21,751 bases of DNA from a virus: positions 1 through 21,751 of IMG/VR virus record IMGVR_UViG_3300047497_000002. The stretch is one strand, 5' to 3'. The translations under genes and the position numbers were made by a program. The notes below the pieces were generated by a model. It had not been told where the DNA came from, did not search any database, and was given only the letters and a program-made list of their open reading frames with translations. Within the stretch, counting starts at the first letter, position 1. Every line of letters starts with the position of its first letter. Shown here piece after piece: positions 7,619 through 14,800 of this stretch.

Positions 7619-8461
7619 TTACTTACCTCGCACTGCGCGACCGATGTCGCCGAGCGTGATCACGGGAGGCCTGCCGTCGCTGCGCCGCGCGAAAGCCTCT
7701 TTGCGCCGTTCCAGCTCGCGGCCCCAACCGGCCATAAAGCTGTCATGCGTCTGCGGCCCGCGCATGCCGGGATAAGGATTGCCGCCGATATTGGTCATTG
7801 CGCCGCGGGTGAAAAATCCGAGGCCTTGCTGATGGATCATGTACAGCTCGCGATCGGTCGGATCGCGGCCGTACAGCGCGCGAAAATGCGCCTTGTGGTC
7901 GGCAAACATGCGCGCGGTCGCCATGGCGTTATCGTGCGCGTTGTAAATGTCGCCGGCGCCATAGTGGCGCCACTCGTCGCGGCCTAGCTGAAAAAGCCCT
8001 TTGTATTGTGTCCGGCGCGTGCGGTTTGACGCCGGGTTCATGCTCGACTCGATCGAGGCGATGCCGCGCATCGTATTGACGTCGACGCCGGCGGCCTCCG
8101 CGGCATCGCGGATCGCGGCGTCGGTCGAGCCGTTCGCCGCGCCGTAAGGAATGCGCGGACTCGCCGGCGGCACGGCCTGCGATTTGGTCGGCGCCTTGGC
8201 GTCGTTCTGCTCGAGCGCGGCCGTGCGCTCACGCGGCGCCGGATGATAATAGGCGCCCCGGCGCGCGGCAGCATAATCGGACGCCGGCGCAACGGCGCCA
8301 GGCGCGTCGTCAGCGGCGCCAGGCGCGCCGAGATCCGACGTCGAAACCAGGCTCGCTTGCGGCACGCCGTCGCCGAGCTGGATCCGGTTATCAACGCGGC
8401 TCGAGACGGCCGACTGAAAATCGGTCGCGACGCCGACGTTAAGGCGGATATTGAGCGCCAC
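7619..8461 (-). CDS. Virion-associated lytic transglycosylase (SLT domain)
   Basis: 280 residues from a GTG at 8461, placed 9 bases after the tape-measure stop. The first 110 residues are low-complexity and probably a linker or virion anchor (Ala/Pro/Asp-rich). A lysozyme-like soluble lytic transglycosylase domain follows: AAGVDVNTMRGIASIESSMNP places the probable catalytic Glu at residue 138, with GLFQL (155-159), HDNAMATARMFADH (177-189) and ELYMIHQQGLGFF (205-217), the order seen in this fold. It would cleave the peptidoglycan glycan strand so the tube can cross the cell wall. In many phages this domain is part of the tape measure; here it is a separate gene just downstream of it. There is no signal peptide, fitting a virion part rather than a secreted lysis enzyme. 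Confidence 0.88.
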   Translation of the reverse strand: MALNIRLNVGVATDFQSAVSSRVDNRIQLGDGVPQASLVSTSDLGAPGAADDAPGAVAPASDYAAARRGAYYHPAPRERTAALEQNDAKAPTKSQAVPPASPRIPYGAANGSTDAAIRDAAEAAGVDVNTMRGIASIESSMNPASNRTRRTQYKGLFQLGRDEWRHYGAGDIYNAHDNAMATARMFADHKAHFRALYGRDPTDRELYMIHQQGLGFFTRGAMTNIGGNPYPGMRGPQTHDSFMAGWGRELERRKEAFARRSDGRPPVITLGDIGRAVRGK

Positions 8462-8470
8462 GGCTTTGCC

Positions 8471-10315
8471 CTACGGCGCCGGGCCGGCCTCCGGCATCGA
8501 AACGCCGGTCGAGCCCGCCGTGCCAGTGCCGCTAAACACGTTGATGCCGTTGCGCAGCGCCGAAACGATGCGGCTAACAAAATCTTCCGTCGGCGCGACC
8601 GTCACGTTCACATTGAGATCGGCCGAGCCCTTAACCTCGGCCGCGGGCATGCCGAGCGCCTTATGCACGTCGCCGAGCGAAAAATGCTGCGGGCCGCCGC
8701 CGAACAGCCACGGCAACAGCGGGCCGATCCCGCCGCCGGCCGTGCCGCGATCGCCGAACATGGTGCGCGAGCCACTGGCGCGCGCCGACAATTCCGTGCC
8801 GGCGACGGCCGCCATGCCGGCGCCGATCGCCGCGGTCGGAAAGACCGTCGAGGCAAGCCAGCCGGGCGCGCCGGCGGCCTGCGCGCCCTGCATGATGCGG
8901 ATCGCAGCCTCGCCGGAGAGATCCGCGGCCGCCTTGCTGCCGCCGCGGCCGAGGATCCAGCCGAGCCCGGAGCGCAGGCCCCACAAGCCCGCAGCGCCGG
9001 CGGCAGCCGCCGCGCCCGTCGCGCCCGCGACCAGGCCCGCCGCGGCACGGATCGGATGCTTGGCCGCAGCGTTTTCGAGAGCAATGATCCCGTCGGCGAT
9101 CTTATGCATCGCCGCGGCGGCAGGCTCAGCGAGCGGACTGCCGGCGACGGCGAGCAAGTTCTGAAATTGCTCCGTCACGCCCTGCCAGGCGATACCGACG
9201 TTTTTGTTAATGGCGTCGCGCGACTTGTCGGCGTCCGGCACGGACTTTTCGAGCGCAATATCCTTCTCGATGCTCTGTGCCTGCGAAATCAAAATGCCGA
9301 GGATCTGATCAGTCGTCGCTTTCGACGCGAGAACGGCGTTGATGTCGGCGAGCTGCTCTTTGCTCTTGTCGCCGCCGACTTTCGGCAGGAAAACCTTTTG
9401 CAGCCATTCGTAAGCGTTGTTCTTGAACAGATCGCTTTCGACCAGCGCGCCAGGCTGCACGCGCTTGATCAAACCGGCCTTGGTGAACTCGACCTTGCTG
9501 TTATCAAGCAGGCCGAATTTTTCCATAAGGTTCGCCGCGGCCAAGCTCATGTGACCGCCGACAAATTGCTGAAACATGGACGAGACGGCCGTGCCGGCCT
9601 GCGACCCGCCCATGTGCTGCATGAGCGTCGGACCAATAGCCAGGCGGAATTGATCGTTCATTGACTGGCCAGCGCCGCGGGAGTGCTGCGCAAATTCAAA
9701 GAAATCGTAAGGCCGCAGCGTGTCGCCAAATACGTTCATGGCGCGGCGCGTCAATTCCATATTCCGCTTGAACCGCTCGGGATCCTGACTCGCGCCGACG
9801 ATTTCCTCGCCTTTCATCAGCTTGTCGAAATCCTCGTCGAGTTCGGCGGCGCGGTTTGGATGCGCGGCAAGCACGTTCAAGCGCAGATTCAAAATCGGAT
9901 CGAGCAGCTTGGCGGCTTCCTCATAGGTGCCGACGATCGACCGCATATTGCGCAAGGCATGCAGGACCGTCGTTTGCGAGAAGGCTTGATAACGCTGCGA
10001 CAGCTCGAGCGACAGCCGGTTTGCGTCCGCCATTTCGGTCGGCGAAATGCCCGCTAGGATGTCGCGCATCTGTTCCTGCGCGCGATCGCTCGTCGCCTTG
10101 ACCGTCTCGTGAATGAGGCCCTCGAGCCCGCGAATGCCGCCGGCGCCGGCAGCGCCGGCAGCGACCGGCGCCAGCGTATAGGAGGCCGCGGCGCCGCCGA
10201 GAGAACGCATCGTTTGCGTCAGGCCTTTGACCTTGCGCGCGATCGACGCGAAGGCTTCGCCCGTTGCGTCGGTCGCTGTGATCCTGGCCTCGGCCTCAAT
10301 TATGCGCGGCGGCAT
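8471..10315 (-). CDS. Tail tape measure protein
   Basis: 614 residues from the ATG at 10315. I chose this start because TAGGAGG, a near-perfect ribosome site, lies 4 bases upstream; a longer frame from 10363 would begin with an unlike Arg-rich stretch that overlaps the chaperone extension. The N-terminus (IIEAEARITATDATGEAFASI) matches tape-measure starts of the Mu type. The rest is largely helical, with Ala-rich hydrophobic stretches at about 423-457 and 487-507 that could insert in the membrane during DNA entry. At about 0.15 nm per residue it implies a tail near 90 nm. It is short for the class, perhaps because the transglycosylase is a separate gene. It follows the chaperone genes as expected. 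Confidence 0.9.
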   Translation of the reverse strand: MPPRIIEAEARITATDATGEAFASIARKVKGLTQTMRSLGGAAASYTLAPVAAGAAGAGGIRGLEGLIHETVKATSDRAQEQMRDILAGISPTEMADANRLSLELSQRYQAFSQTTVLHALRNMRSIVGTYEEAAKLLDPILNLRLNVLAAHPNRAAELDEDFDKLMKGEEIVGASQDPERFKRNMELTRRAMNVFGDTLRPYDFFEFAQHSRGAGQSMNDQFRLAIGPTLMQHMGGSQAGTAVSSMFQQFVGGHMSLAAANLMEKFGLLDNSKVEFTKAGLIKRVQPGALVESDLFKNNAYEWLQKVFLPKVGGDKSKEQLADINAVLASKATTDQILGILISQAQSIEKDIALEKSVPDADKSRDAINKNVGIAWQGVTEQFQNLLAVAGSPLAEPAAAAMHKIADGIIALENAAAKHPIRAAAGLVAGATGAAAAAGAAGLWGLRSGLGWILGRGGSKAAADLSGEAAIRIMQGAQAAGAPGWLASTVFPTAAIGAGMAAVAGTELSARASGSRTMFGDRGTAGGGIGPLLPWLFGGGPQHFSLGDVHKALGMPAAEVKGSADLNVNVTVAPTEDFVSRIVSALRNGINVFSGTGTAGSTGVSMPEAGPAP

Positions 10316-10323
10316 AAGGCCTC

Positions 10324-10799
10324 CTATTTCAGAACGCCGGCGGACACGCCGCGGGCGATCCAATAATCAATTTCGGGAAACGTCAGGTCGGCAGCCTCTT
10401 TGAGACTGACGACGTGCAGATGGAAAACGAGCAGCTCTAGGTGTTTTTCGATTGCGCTGACGCTTCGTCGAACTTTTGCGCCGCGAGCCGTGCGGACGTA
10501 AAAAAACCGAGCACGGCGTCCTTAACGCGCAAACCGTCGGCCAGGCCGAGCTGCTCGAGCAACAGCTCGTCGACTTTCGGCCCCGGACTGTCATAGACGA
10601 CACAGGCGTCGACGTATTGTTTTACGATCTCGACGTTCTCGCTCTGAAAAACGAGCCCGTCGCGCGAGAAGGCCCGCGACCACGGATCGCCGAAACTCAT
10701 CAGCTCTCGGGCAGTCGGCTCACGCAGCCAGATTTCCTTGACCATGCCGCCATGCCCGACAATCGGCTCGAGCAGCGTGATTTTGAGTTTGTTTGCCAT
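10324..10799 (-). CDS. Tail assembly chaperone, -1 frameshift fusion product
   Basis: Reading frame 0 from 10799 through codon 100 (Phe-Phe at the T7 run), then slipping back one base, gives 158 residues ending at the TAG at 10324-10326. The 58-residue extension reads YVRTARGAKVRRSVSAIEKH, LELLVFHLHVVSLKEAADLT, FPEIDYWIARGVSAGVLK. It has protein-like composition, whereas the region after the frame-0 stop is otherwise a 121-base gap before the tape-measure ATG at 10315. No ATG, GTG or TTG was found in the extension frame after the slippery site, which argues against an independent gene. In Mu, P2 and lambda tails the chaperone pair is made by frameshifting at this same place, upstream of the tape measure, and guides tube polymerisation around it. 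Coordinates span both frames. Confidence 0.8.
10437..10799 (-). CDS. Tail assembly chaperone, unshifted product (Mu gp41-like)
   Basis: 120 residues in frame 0 ending at the TAG at 10437-10439. The N-terminal half has the family segment EIWLREPTARELMSFGDP (22-39), typical of the Mu gp41 / P2 gpE tail assembly chaperone. The middle is helical, and residues 95-104 (AVLGFFTSAR) contain the frameshift point. This short form should be the major product and a cytoplasmic assembly factor absent from the finished virion. It lies between the tube gene and the tape measure, as in Mu. Confidence 0.88.
   Translation of the reverse strand: MANKLKITLLEPIVGHGGMVKEIWLREPTARELMSFGDPWSRAFSRDGLVFQSENVEIVKQYVDACVVYDSPGPKVDELLLEQLGLADGLRVKDAVLGFFTSARLAAQKFDEASAQSKNT
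10500..10506 (-). promoter_or_regulatory. T_TTT_TTT programmed -1 frameshift site
   Basis: Seven T on the minus strand in exactly the X_XXY_YYZ phase (codons GGT TTT TTT of the chaperone). An AAGGA Shine-Dalgarno-like sequence lies 12 bases upstream (10519-10523), a position that stimulates -1 frameshifting in known bacterial cases. A weak CCGC/GCGG stem could form just downstream, but it is small. Phage P2 uses a similar T-rich slip site in its chaperone gene. Confidence 0.78.
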
Positions 10800-10835
10800 T
10801 GGTCGCCTCGCTCTATTTTTTTATCATGCCGAGAA

Positions 10836-10861
10836 CGCGCGCAGTTTTAGGACTGCGCGCG
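10836..10861 (-). other. Hairpin over the tail-tube stop codon
   Basis: A perfect 10-bp GC-rich stem (CGCGCGCAGT with its complement) and 6-base loop. The tube gene's TAA lies at the loop edge. No T tract follows, so a factor-independent terminator is unlikely; an RNA 3'-end stabiliser or a barrier to the next gene is possible. The gap to the next gene is 47 bases. Confidence 0.6.
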
Positions 10862-11233
10862 GAACTGATAGGTGCCGCCGGCGATGCGCAGGCCGGAGAC
10901 GTCGCCGGTCGAAATGTCGACCGACGGTTTGCCGATAAAGCGCGTGCCGGTGAACAGATGCGTGCGACCGTTGGTCTGCTCGACGATCGTCACGTTGCCG
11001 TACTGCTGATTGAGCAGCGACCAGTTGATGTCGCCGACATTGCGCAGCGTCATTTCGGCGCCGACCAGCTCCGGTTTGGACTCGTAAGCCGCCGAACCGT
11101 CCTGGTTTGCCTTGGCCGAGACTTCGGCGGTCGCGGGATCGAGTTTGATCGCGGCCTCGGTCGCGACGAGCTTGAGCGAGCCGAACGCGATCGTCACGCG
11201 GCCGCCGAATGAACCTTGAATCTCTGCGCCCAT
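10847..11233 (-). CDS. Tail tube protein, Mu gpM-like
   Basis: 128 residues, near Mu gpM (about 118). It is a compact beta-rich protein: GGRVTIAFGSLKLVATEAAIKL at the start, PELVGAEMTLRNVGDINWSLL in the middle and GRTHLFTGTRFIGKPSVDISTGDVSGLRIAG near the end, where the final loop plus strand is typical of the tube fold. Its place between sheath and chaperone fits the Mu order sheath-tube-chaperone-tape measure. Hexamers would stack into the inner tube and be expelled when the sheath contracts. Hairpins lie on both sides, consistent with a separately tuned, high-copy product. Confidence 0.9.
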   Translation of the reverse strand: MGAEIQGSFGGRVTIAFGSLKLVATEAAIKLDPATAEVSAKANQDGSAAYESKPELVGAEMTLRNVGDINWSLLNQQYGNVTIVEQTNGRTHLFTGTRFIGKPSVDISTGDVSGLRIAGGTYQFRAQS

Positions 11234-11272
11234 TTTTCAGATCTCCGGTTTTGAGCGGGTGAAAGGGAAAGG

Positions 11273-11294
11273 CGGCCCGCATTGCTGCGGGCCG
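11273..11294 (-). terminator. Hairpin after the sheath gene, weak terminator
   Basis: 8-bp perfect GC stem (CGGCCCGC with its complement), loop AGCAAT, followed on the minus strand by CCTTTCCCTTTC. The interrupted T tract makes a leaky terminator or RNA-stabilising hairpin more likely than a strong stop. It lies 14 bases after the sheath stop and about 40 before the tube start. Confidence 0.55.
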
Positions 11295-11308
11295 ACGTCG
11301 CGTTTTTC

Positions 11309-13144
11309 TTAGCCCTGCGACTGGAAGCCAGGCGCGGACGGTACAAGCGGGCCGCCGCCCGGCGACGTGTAGGAGCGGAACGCGGTAACGTTCGCCGCGA
11401 AAACCCGCAATTGCCCGACCACGTTCTCGGGGATGTAGGCGTCGCAGCGATCGGGATCGAGATCGTTGCGCTTGGTGACGACGTATTGCTGAAACAGCTC
11501 GGGATGCTGCGCGACGCCGAGCTTGCACAGATCCTGATAAGCGAAAATCAGCGTGTTCGCGATCTTCGCCGGCGTCGCGACATTCGGATCGTCGTTCGGA
11601 TCCTCGTCGGCAAACGCCGCGCGGCCCCATTGGTCGGTGACCTGAGTGCGGAAGTAGCGCATGGAGTACATGCCTTGCGCCATCGTCTCGACGTCGAGGA
11701 ACGTCTGATCGGGCGTGCCGGCCGCGGTCTTTTGATACATCGTGACCATGCGGTCGATCTGGCAGACATTCGCCGGCCCGACCTTGCCGGCGGCAATGCC
11801 GTCGGTATAGAGCGCCTGACGCTCGGCCGTAGTCCACCATGTCGTCTGGTCGCGCGGCGGCAACACGCCAGGCAGCGCGAGCGTCTGCAGCGGCCGCGAC
11901 AGCTCCGGCGGATCCGCCAGGTGCAGAACCTCGATCCCGCACAACGAGGCGGCGACCTCCCATGGCGGGGTTGGCGACGCGCCGGACCCGAACCCGCCGA
12001 ACGTGGTCACGTGCTGCGAGTTTTGGGAGTTGCCGAACGTGACCAGCGTCGACAGCGTCTGGCCGAGATAGGCCGTCGTGTAATGACCATAGAGCTGTTG
12101 CGCCGGCGACCAGCGGCCGTCGTTGTCAGACAGAAAATCGGCAATCGCGGCGATCGACTGCGCGTCGGCGTAGGGCGCGGCAATCCAGTCGTATTCGATC
12201 GAGCCGAGCGTCGCCAAGGGCGCGACCAGCGACGGCACGCCGGAGCCGCCGGTCATGGCATTGACGAAAGCGACCTTGGCCGTCGCGGTCACGGCCGTTC
12301 CCGCGCTCGACGACGTGATCGCGCTACCGCCGACAGTCGCGGCTAGTTCAAACGTGCCGGCGCTGCCATTGACGGCGACGGCGTAATAGGTGGTCCCGGC
12401 CGTGAAGCCGCCAGGCGCCGTCGTGCCGCCGAGCACGACCGGCGTGCCGTTGGCAAACCAGCTCGGTAAGCCGCCGGCCATGGTGAACACGCCAGGCGCC
12501 GCGACCGTGACCGTGACATTTCCGGTCACGCCCGCATTGAGCACGTTCGGCTGATCGGTCGCGACGAGAACCTCGACGCCGTTGCCGAGCGCGCCGACAT
12601 GCGCAAAGGTCAAGTCGGCCTTTGCCGTGTTGGTGCCGTCGATCGCGGCGACCATCGGCACATTCGAGCCGACCGGCGCATTCGCAGCCGACAGCGCATT
12701 GATCGCGGCGACAGCATTGGAGCACACCATCGCCGACGTGTCGGACGAATTGACCTGGAATGTGACCTCGCGGCCCATGACGTACAGGACGCCGACGCCG
12801 GTCACGCCAGGCGCCGAGAAAATGATGCTGCCGGTCGCGGCCGCGCCGGCGGGATCGGCGAGCGGCAGCGACCAAAACGGTTGCAGCGGCGCCGCCTTGA
12901 CGGCGGCGTCATACATGCCGACCAGCATGGAATTTGCGCCGAACTGCGCGACCGCGTCGGCGTGCGACATGATCGGGCCGTAAACCTGGCCGGCGGTCGC
13001 AGCGCCGGCGGACGTCTTTTGCCCGACGAGCAGCGGCCGCGGGAAATTCTCATAGACCGAGCCGCCGGAATTGAACTCGCCCCAAAAGAACGGGACCAGG
13101 ATATTCGACGGGACTTGATTGAAAGGAACCTCGGAGAGACTCAT
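11309..13144 (-). CDS. Contractile tail sheath protein, Mu gpL-like, with inserted domain
   Basis: 611 residues from the ATG at 13144, preceded by GGAG at 9 bases; an upstream TTG at 13159 is less likely. The N-terminus (PFNQVPSNILVPFFWGEFNSG, then PRPLLVGQK) matches Mu-type sheaths, and SIEYDWIAAPYAD (about 315-327) begins the conserved central domain. The C-terminal half contains PGVLPPRDQTTW, YMVTMYQKTAAGTPDQTFLDVET-like residues (about 460-485) and a final conserved helix-strand region. The protein is over 100 residues longer than Mu gpL (495). Extra length lies mostly at residues about 215-288, where LPSWFANGTPVVLGG, TTYYAVAV and GTFELAAT form a module I recall from unrelated phage structural proteins. 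It should form the contractile outer layer of the tail. Confidence 0.92.
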   Translation of the reverse strand: MSLSEVPFNQVPSNILVPFFWGEFNSGGSVYENFPRPLLVGQKTSAGAATAGQVYGPIMSHADAVAQFGANSMLVGMYDAAVKAAPLQPFWSLPLADPAGAAATGSIIFSAPGVTGVGVLYVMGREVTFQVNSSDTSAMVCSNAVAAINALSAANAPVGSNVPMVAAIDGTNTAKADLTFAHVGALGNGVEVLVATDQPNVLNAGVTGNVTVTVAAPGVFTMAGGLPSWFANGTPVVLGGTTAPGGFTAGTTYYAVAVNGSAGTFELAATVGGSAITSSSAGTAVTATAKVAFVNAMTGGSGVPSLVAPLATLGSIEYDWIAAPYADAQSIAAIADFLSDNDGRWSPAQQLYGHYTTAYLGQTLSTLVTFGNSQNSQHVTTFGGFGSGASPTPPWEVAASLCGIEVLHLADPPELSRPLQTLALPGVLPPRDQTTWWTTAERQALYTDGIAAGKVGPANVCQIDRMVTMYQKTAAGTPDQTFLDVETMAQGMYSMRYFRTQVTDQWGRAAFADEDPNDDPNVATPAKIANTLIFAYQDLCKLGVAQHPELFQQYVVTKRNDLDPDRCDAYIPENVVGQLRVFAANVTAFRSYTSPGGGPLVPSAPGFQSQG

Positions 13145-13161
13145 TGCGGCGTGCTCCAAAT

Positions 13162-13190
13162 AAAAACGGCCGCCTCAGAGGGCGGCCGTT
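13162..13190 (-). terminator. Intrinsic terminator upstream of the sheath gene
   Basis: 10-bp perfect stem AACGGCCGCC with its complement, 6-base loop, then TTTTTATTTG on the minus strand. This is a convincing rho-independent terminator shape. It ends about 18 bases before the sheath start codon, leaving only the ribosome site between them. Confidence 0.8.
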
Positions 13191-13224
13191 GCGGGACGGA
13201 TCGGGTTTGTTTGATGCGCGAGCG

Positions 13225-13494
13225 CTACTTGCTCTTGCTTGATGCAGGCGCCGGCGGCGTCGGATCTGACGGTCCTGATGACGCGGCAGCGGCAGGCTTG
13301 TCGTCCGGCGCCGAGACGGGCGCGGACTGCGCTTTCATCTGTTCCTGCGTCGCGTCAATCACGTCGCCCTGCATAATGCGCCGAATCCAGAACAGATTGC
13401 CCGGCTTCCATTCGCCGCTTTCGGCCAGCGGCTTTTTCGTGATCGGATCGCGCTGCAGCATGCCAGCCCGCGCTTTGACAAAGACGTTAGCCAT
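13225..13494 (-). CDS. DUF2635 family small protein, Mu gp38-like
   Basis: 89 residues. The N-terminal half has the family pattern: VFVKARAGMLQRDPITKKPLAESG followed by NLFWIRRIMQGDVID (residues 4-46), as in the small Mu gp38 proteins just upstream of the sheath gene. The C-terminal half is a Pro/Ala/Ser tail, probably disordered. The ATG overlaps the preceding gene's stop by 8 bases (ATGGCTAA) and has GGAG 8 bases upstream. Function of the family is not established, though position suggests a tail assembly or neck role. Confidence 0.82.
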   Translation of the reverse strand: MANVFVKARAGMLQRDPITKKPLAESGEWKPGNLFWIRRIMQGDVIDATQEQMKAQSAPVSAPDDKPAAAASSGPSDPTPPAPASSKSK

Positions 13495-14335
13495 TTTGAT
13501 AGCTCCACAACGGAAAGCCGATTTGCGCGCTCACGTTCTCCGTCCCGGTTTGCGCCTGGCCGGGCGGAATGATCTCTGCATTGACGTTGATACCGGCGAG
13601 CTGCGGCAGCGGCGGCGACACGACCATGCCGGCGGCGAGCCCCTCGAGCAGCGGCTTGTAAGTTTCTGAAACCTCGATCAGCTCTTTGCCGACCCACCGC
13701 AGCGGATTAGGCAGCGTGTCGAGTGGATCGGGATTCGCCGGCGGCGGCCCGATGCATGTCGGAAAATGATCGTCGTCGACCTGTATTTTCCAGGTCATTG
13801 TGCGCATCGCCAGGCGCGCATTTTCTTCCGACGTCCGATGCGGCGCCGAGCGCGGATCCGTGATCATTTCGCCGGTCAGCGCGCGCCAGATTGACTTTCT
13901 GATCGAGCCCACCTTGACGGTCGGCACGTCGGCGCCCTGCGCAAACATGAGCCGGTAATAAATCTGCCACTCGATCAGATCTAACTCGGCCTCTAGCTCG
14001 CGATCGGTATAGGGCACGCCGGCGATATAAACCGTAGGATCGGCGTCGCTCGGCGCGGAGGCAATTTGCGAGATCTCGAAAACGAGATCGACCTCCTGGC
14101 GAAACGGCGGGCCGCCTCGTTTTTGGCCGCCGTACCCCATAGTCGCCTCGGTATAAACGACGATCGCCGCCTTATGCATCGCCGGCGTAATGTCGGCGAT
14201 CGGATCAATGCGCGAGTCAAAGACGCGCCATTGCGCGAGCGTCGGCCAAGCGGCGCCGACCGGCGCGCCGAGCAGCGCGGTCGGCCGCAGCGCCTCGATC
14301 GTGGCAAGGCGCAACGCTGTCCGATAAAGGCCCAT
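13487..14335 (-). CDS. Probable tail terminator/completion protein, divergent
   Basis: 282 residues, no sure family match by eye. The N-terminus (GLYRTALRLATIEAL, then an AIVVYTEA strand at about 57-64 and a beta-rich EVDLVFEIS) with RELEAELDLIEWQIYYRL (about 112-129) resembles the tail terminator fold of gpU/Mu gp37: strand, loop and long amphipathic helix. It stands between the head-tail connector and the sheath block, where lambda has Z/U and Mu has gp36-gp37. At 282 residues it is about twice a normal terminator, so the C-terminal half (Pro-rich, PPPANPDPLDTLPNP) may be an added domain. Its ATG starts 4 bases after the FII stop, without a clear ribosome site. Function is inferred from place and rough shape. 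Confidence 0.75.
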   Translation of the reverse strand: MGLYRTALRLATIEALRPTALLGAPVGAAWPTLAQWRVFDSRIDPIADITPAMHKAAIVVYTEATMGYGGQKRGGPPFRQEVDLVFEISQIASAPSDADPTVYIAGVPYTDRELEAELDLIEWQIYYRLMFAQGADVPTVKVGSIRKSIWRALTGEMITDPRSAPHRTSEENARLAMRTMTWKIQVDDDHFPTCIGPPPANPDPLDTLPNPLRWVGKELIEVSETYKPLLEGLAAGMVVSPPLPQLAGINVNAEIIPPGQAQTGTENVSAQIGFPLWSYQNG

Positions 14336-14339
14336 ACGC

Positions 14340-14741
14340 TTACAGCTCGTTTAGATCGACGCGCATGCGCGAGCCGGCCGGCAGCGGCTTAACTTCGGCG
14401 ACGCGATAGATCTTGCTTGTCGTGCAGCGTTTGACCTGGTCGCCGGCGCGCAGCGCATACGGCAGATTGCGGGCATCGAAATTGATCTGCGGACGCGACG
14501 AGGTATGTCCTGGCCGCTCGTTTTTCACGCCCTGCACGCGCGTCTCGCCGGAATGGCCGCGCGCATACGGATCAACGAAAAACGCGGGAAATTCTTGCGA
14601 CGGCCGATCCGGATCCGGCGCCGGCCGACCGTTCACGTCGCCATTTGCCGCGGCATAGGGAATGCAAAGCCAGCTCTCGGCAAAGGTTTCGTCGATCTGC
14701 GGCGAGGCGGCGGCAAGCGCATCCTCGAAAGGACTGCCCAT
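14340..14741 (-). CDS. Head-tail connector, lambda gpFII-like
   Basis: 133 residues from the ATG at 14741, with GGAG 8 bases upstream; longer frames reaching 15323 overlap the capsid gene and are shadows. The N-terminus (SPFEDALAAASPQIDETFAES) resembles lambda FII (DNLFDAAIARADETI). The C-terminal region, LRAGDQVKR then IYRVAEVKPLPAGSRMRVDL, resembles FII's LRRGDTLTI and WVDRVSPDD strand pair. gpFII closes the portal ring and provides the site for tail docking, consistent with its position between capsid and tail terminator. Here it has an extra central loop around residues 30-80. Similarity is judged by eye, so the assignment is fairly but not fully sure. Confidence 0.75.
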   Translation of the reverse strand: MGSPFEDALAAASPQIDETFAESWLCIPYAAANGDVNGRPAPDPDRPSQEFPAFFVDPYARGHSGETRVQGVKNERPGHTSSRPQINFDARNLPYALRAGDQVKRCTTSKIYRVAEVKPLPAGSRMRVDLNEL

Positions 14742-14764
14742 AGCCGCCGCTCCGATTTTGTTTG

Positions 14765-14794
14765 AAAAAAAAGCGGGCGCGACCAGGCGCCCGC
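14765..14794 (-). terminator. Intrinsic terminator after the major capsid gene
   Basis: Perfect 8-bp stem GCGGGCGC with its complement, loop CTGGTC, then eight T on the minus strand. It begins 6 bases after the capsid stop and ends 23 bases before the FII start. It is the strongest terminator in the window. Confidence 0.88.
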
Positions 14795-14800
14795 ATTGCC

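Noticed and set aside
8243-9664. 473-codon open frame on the plus strand
   Set aside because: Opposite the transglycosylase and tape measure, which have family signatures. The protein is Arg-rich and without motif.
10316-10363. Longer tape-measure start at 10363
   Set aside because: The added residues are Arg-rich and overlap the chaperone extension; AGGAGG lies 4 bases before the ATG at 10315.
10367-10603. 78-codon frame overlapping the chaperone gene
   Set aside because: It is in the +1 frame with Ser/Arg-rich shadow composition; the -1 frame gives a plausible chaperone extension and has the slippery site.
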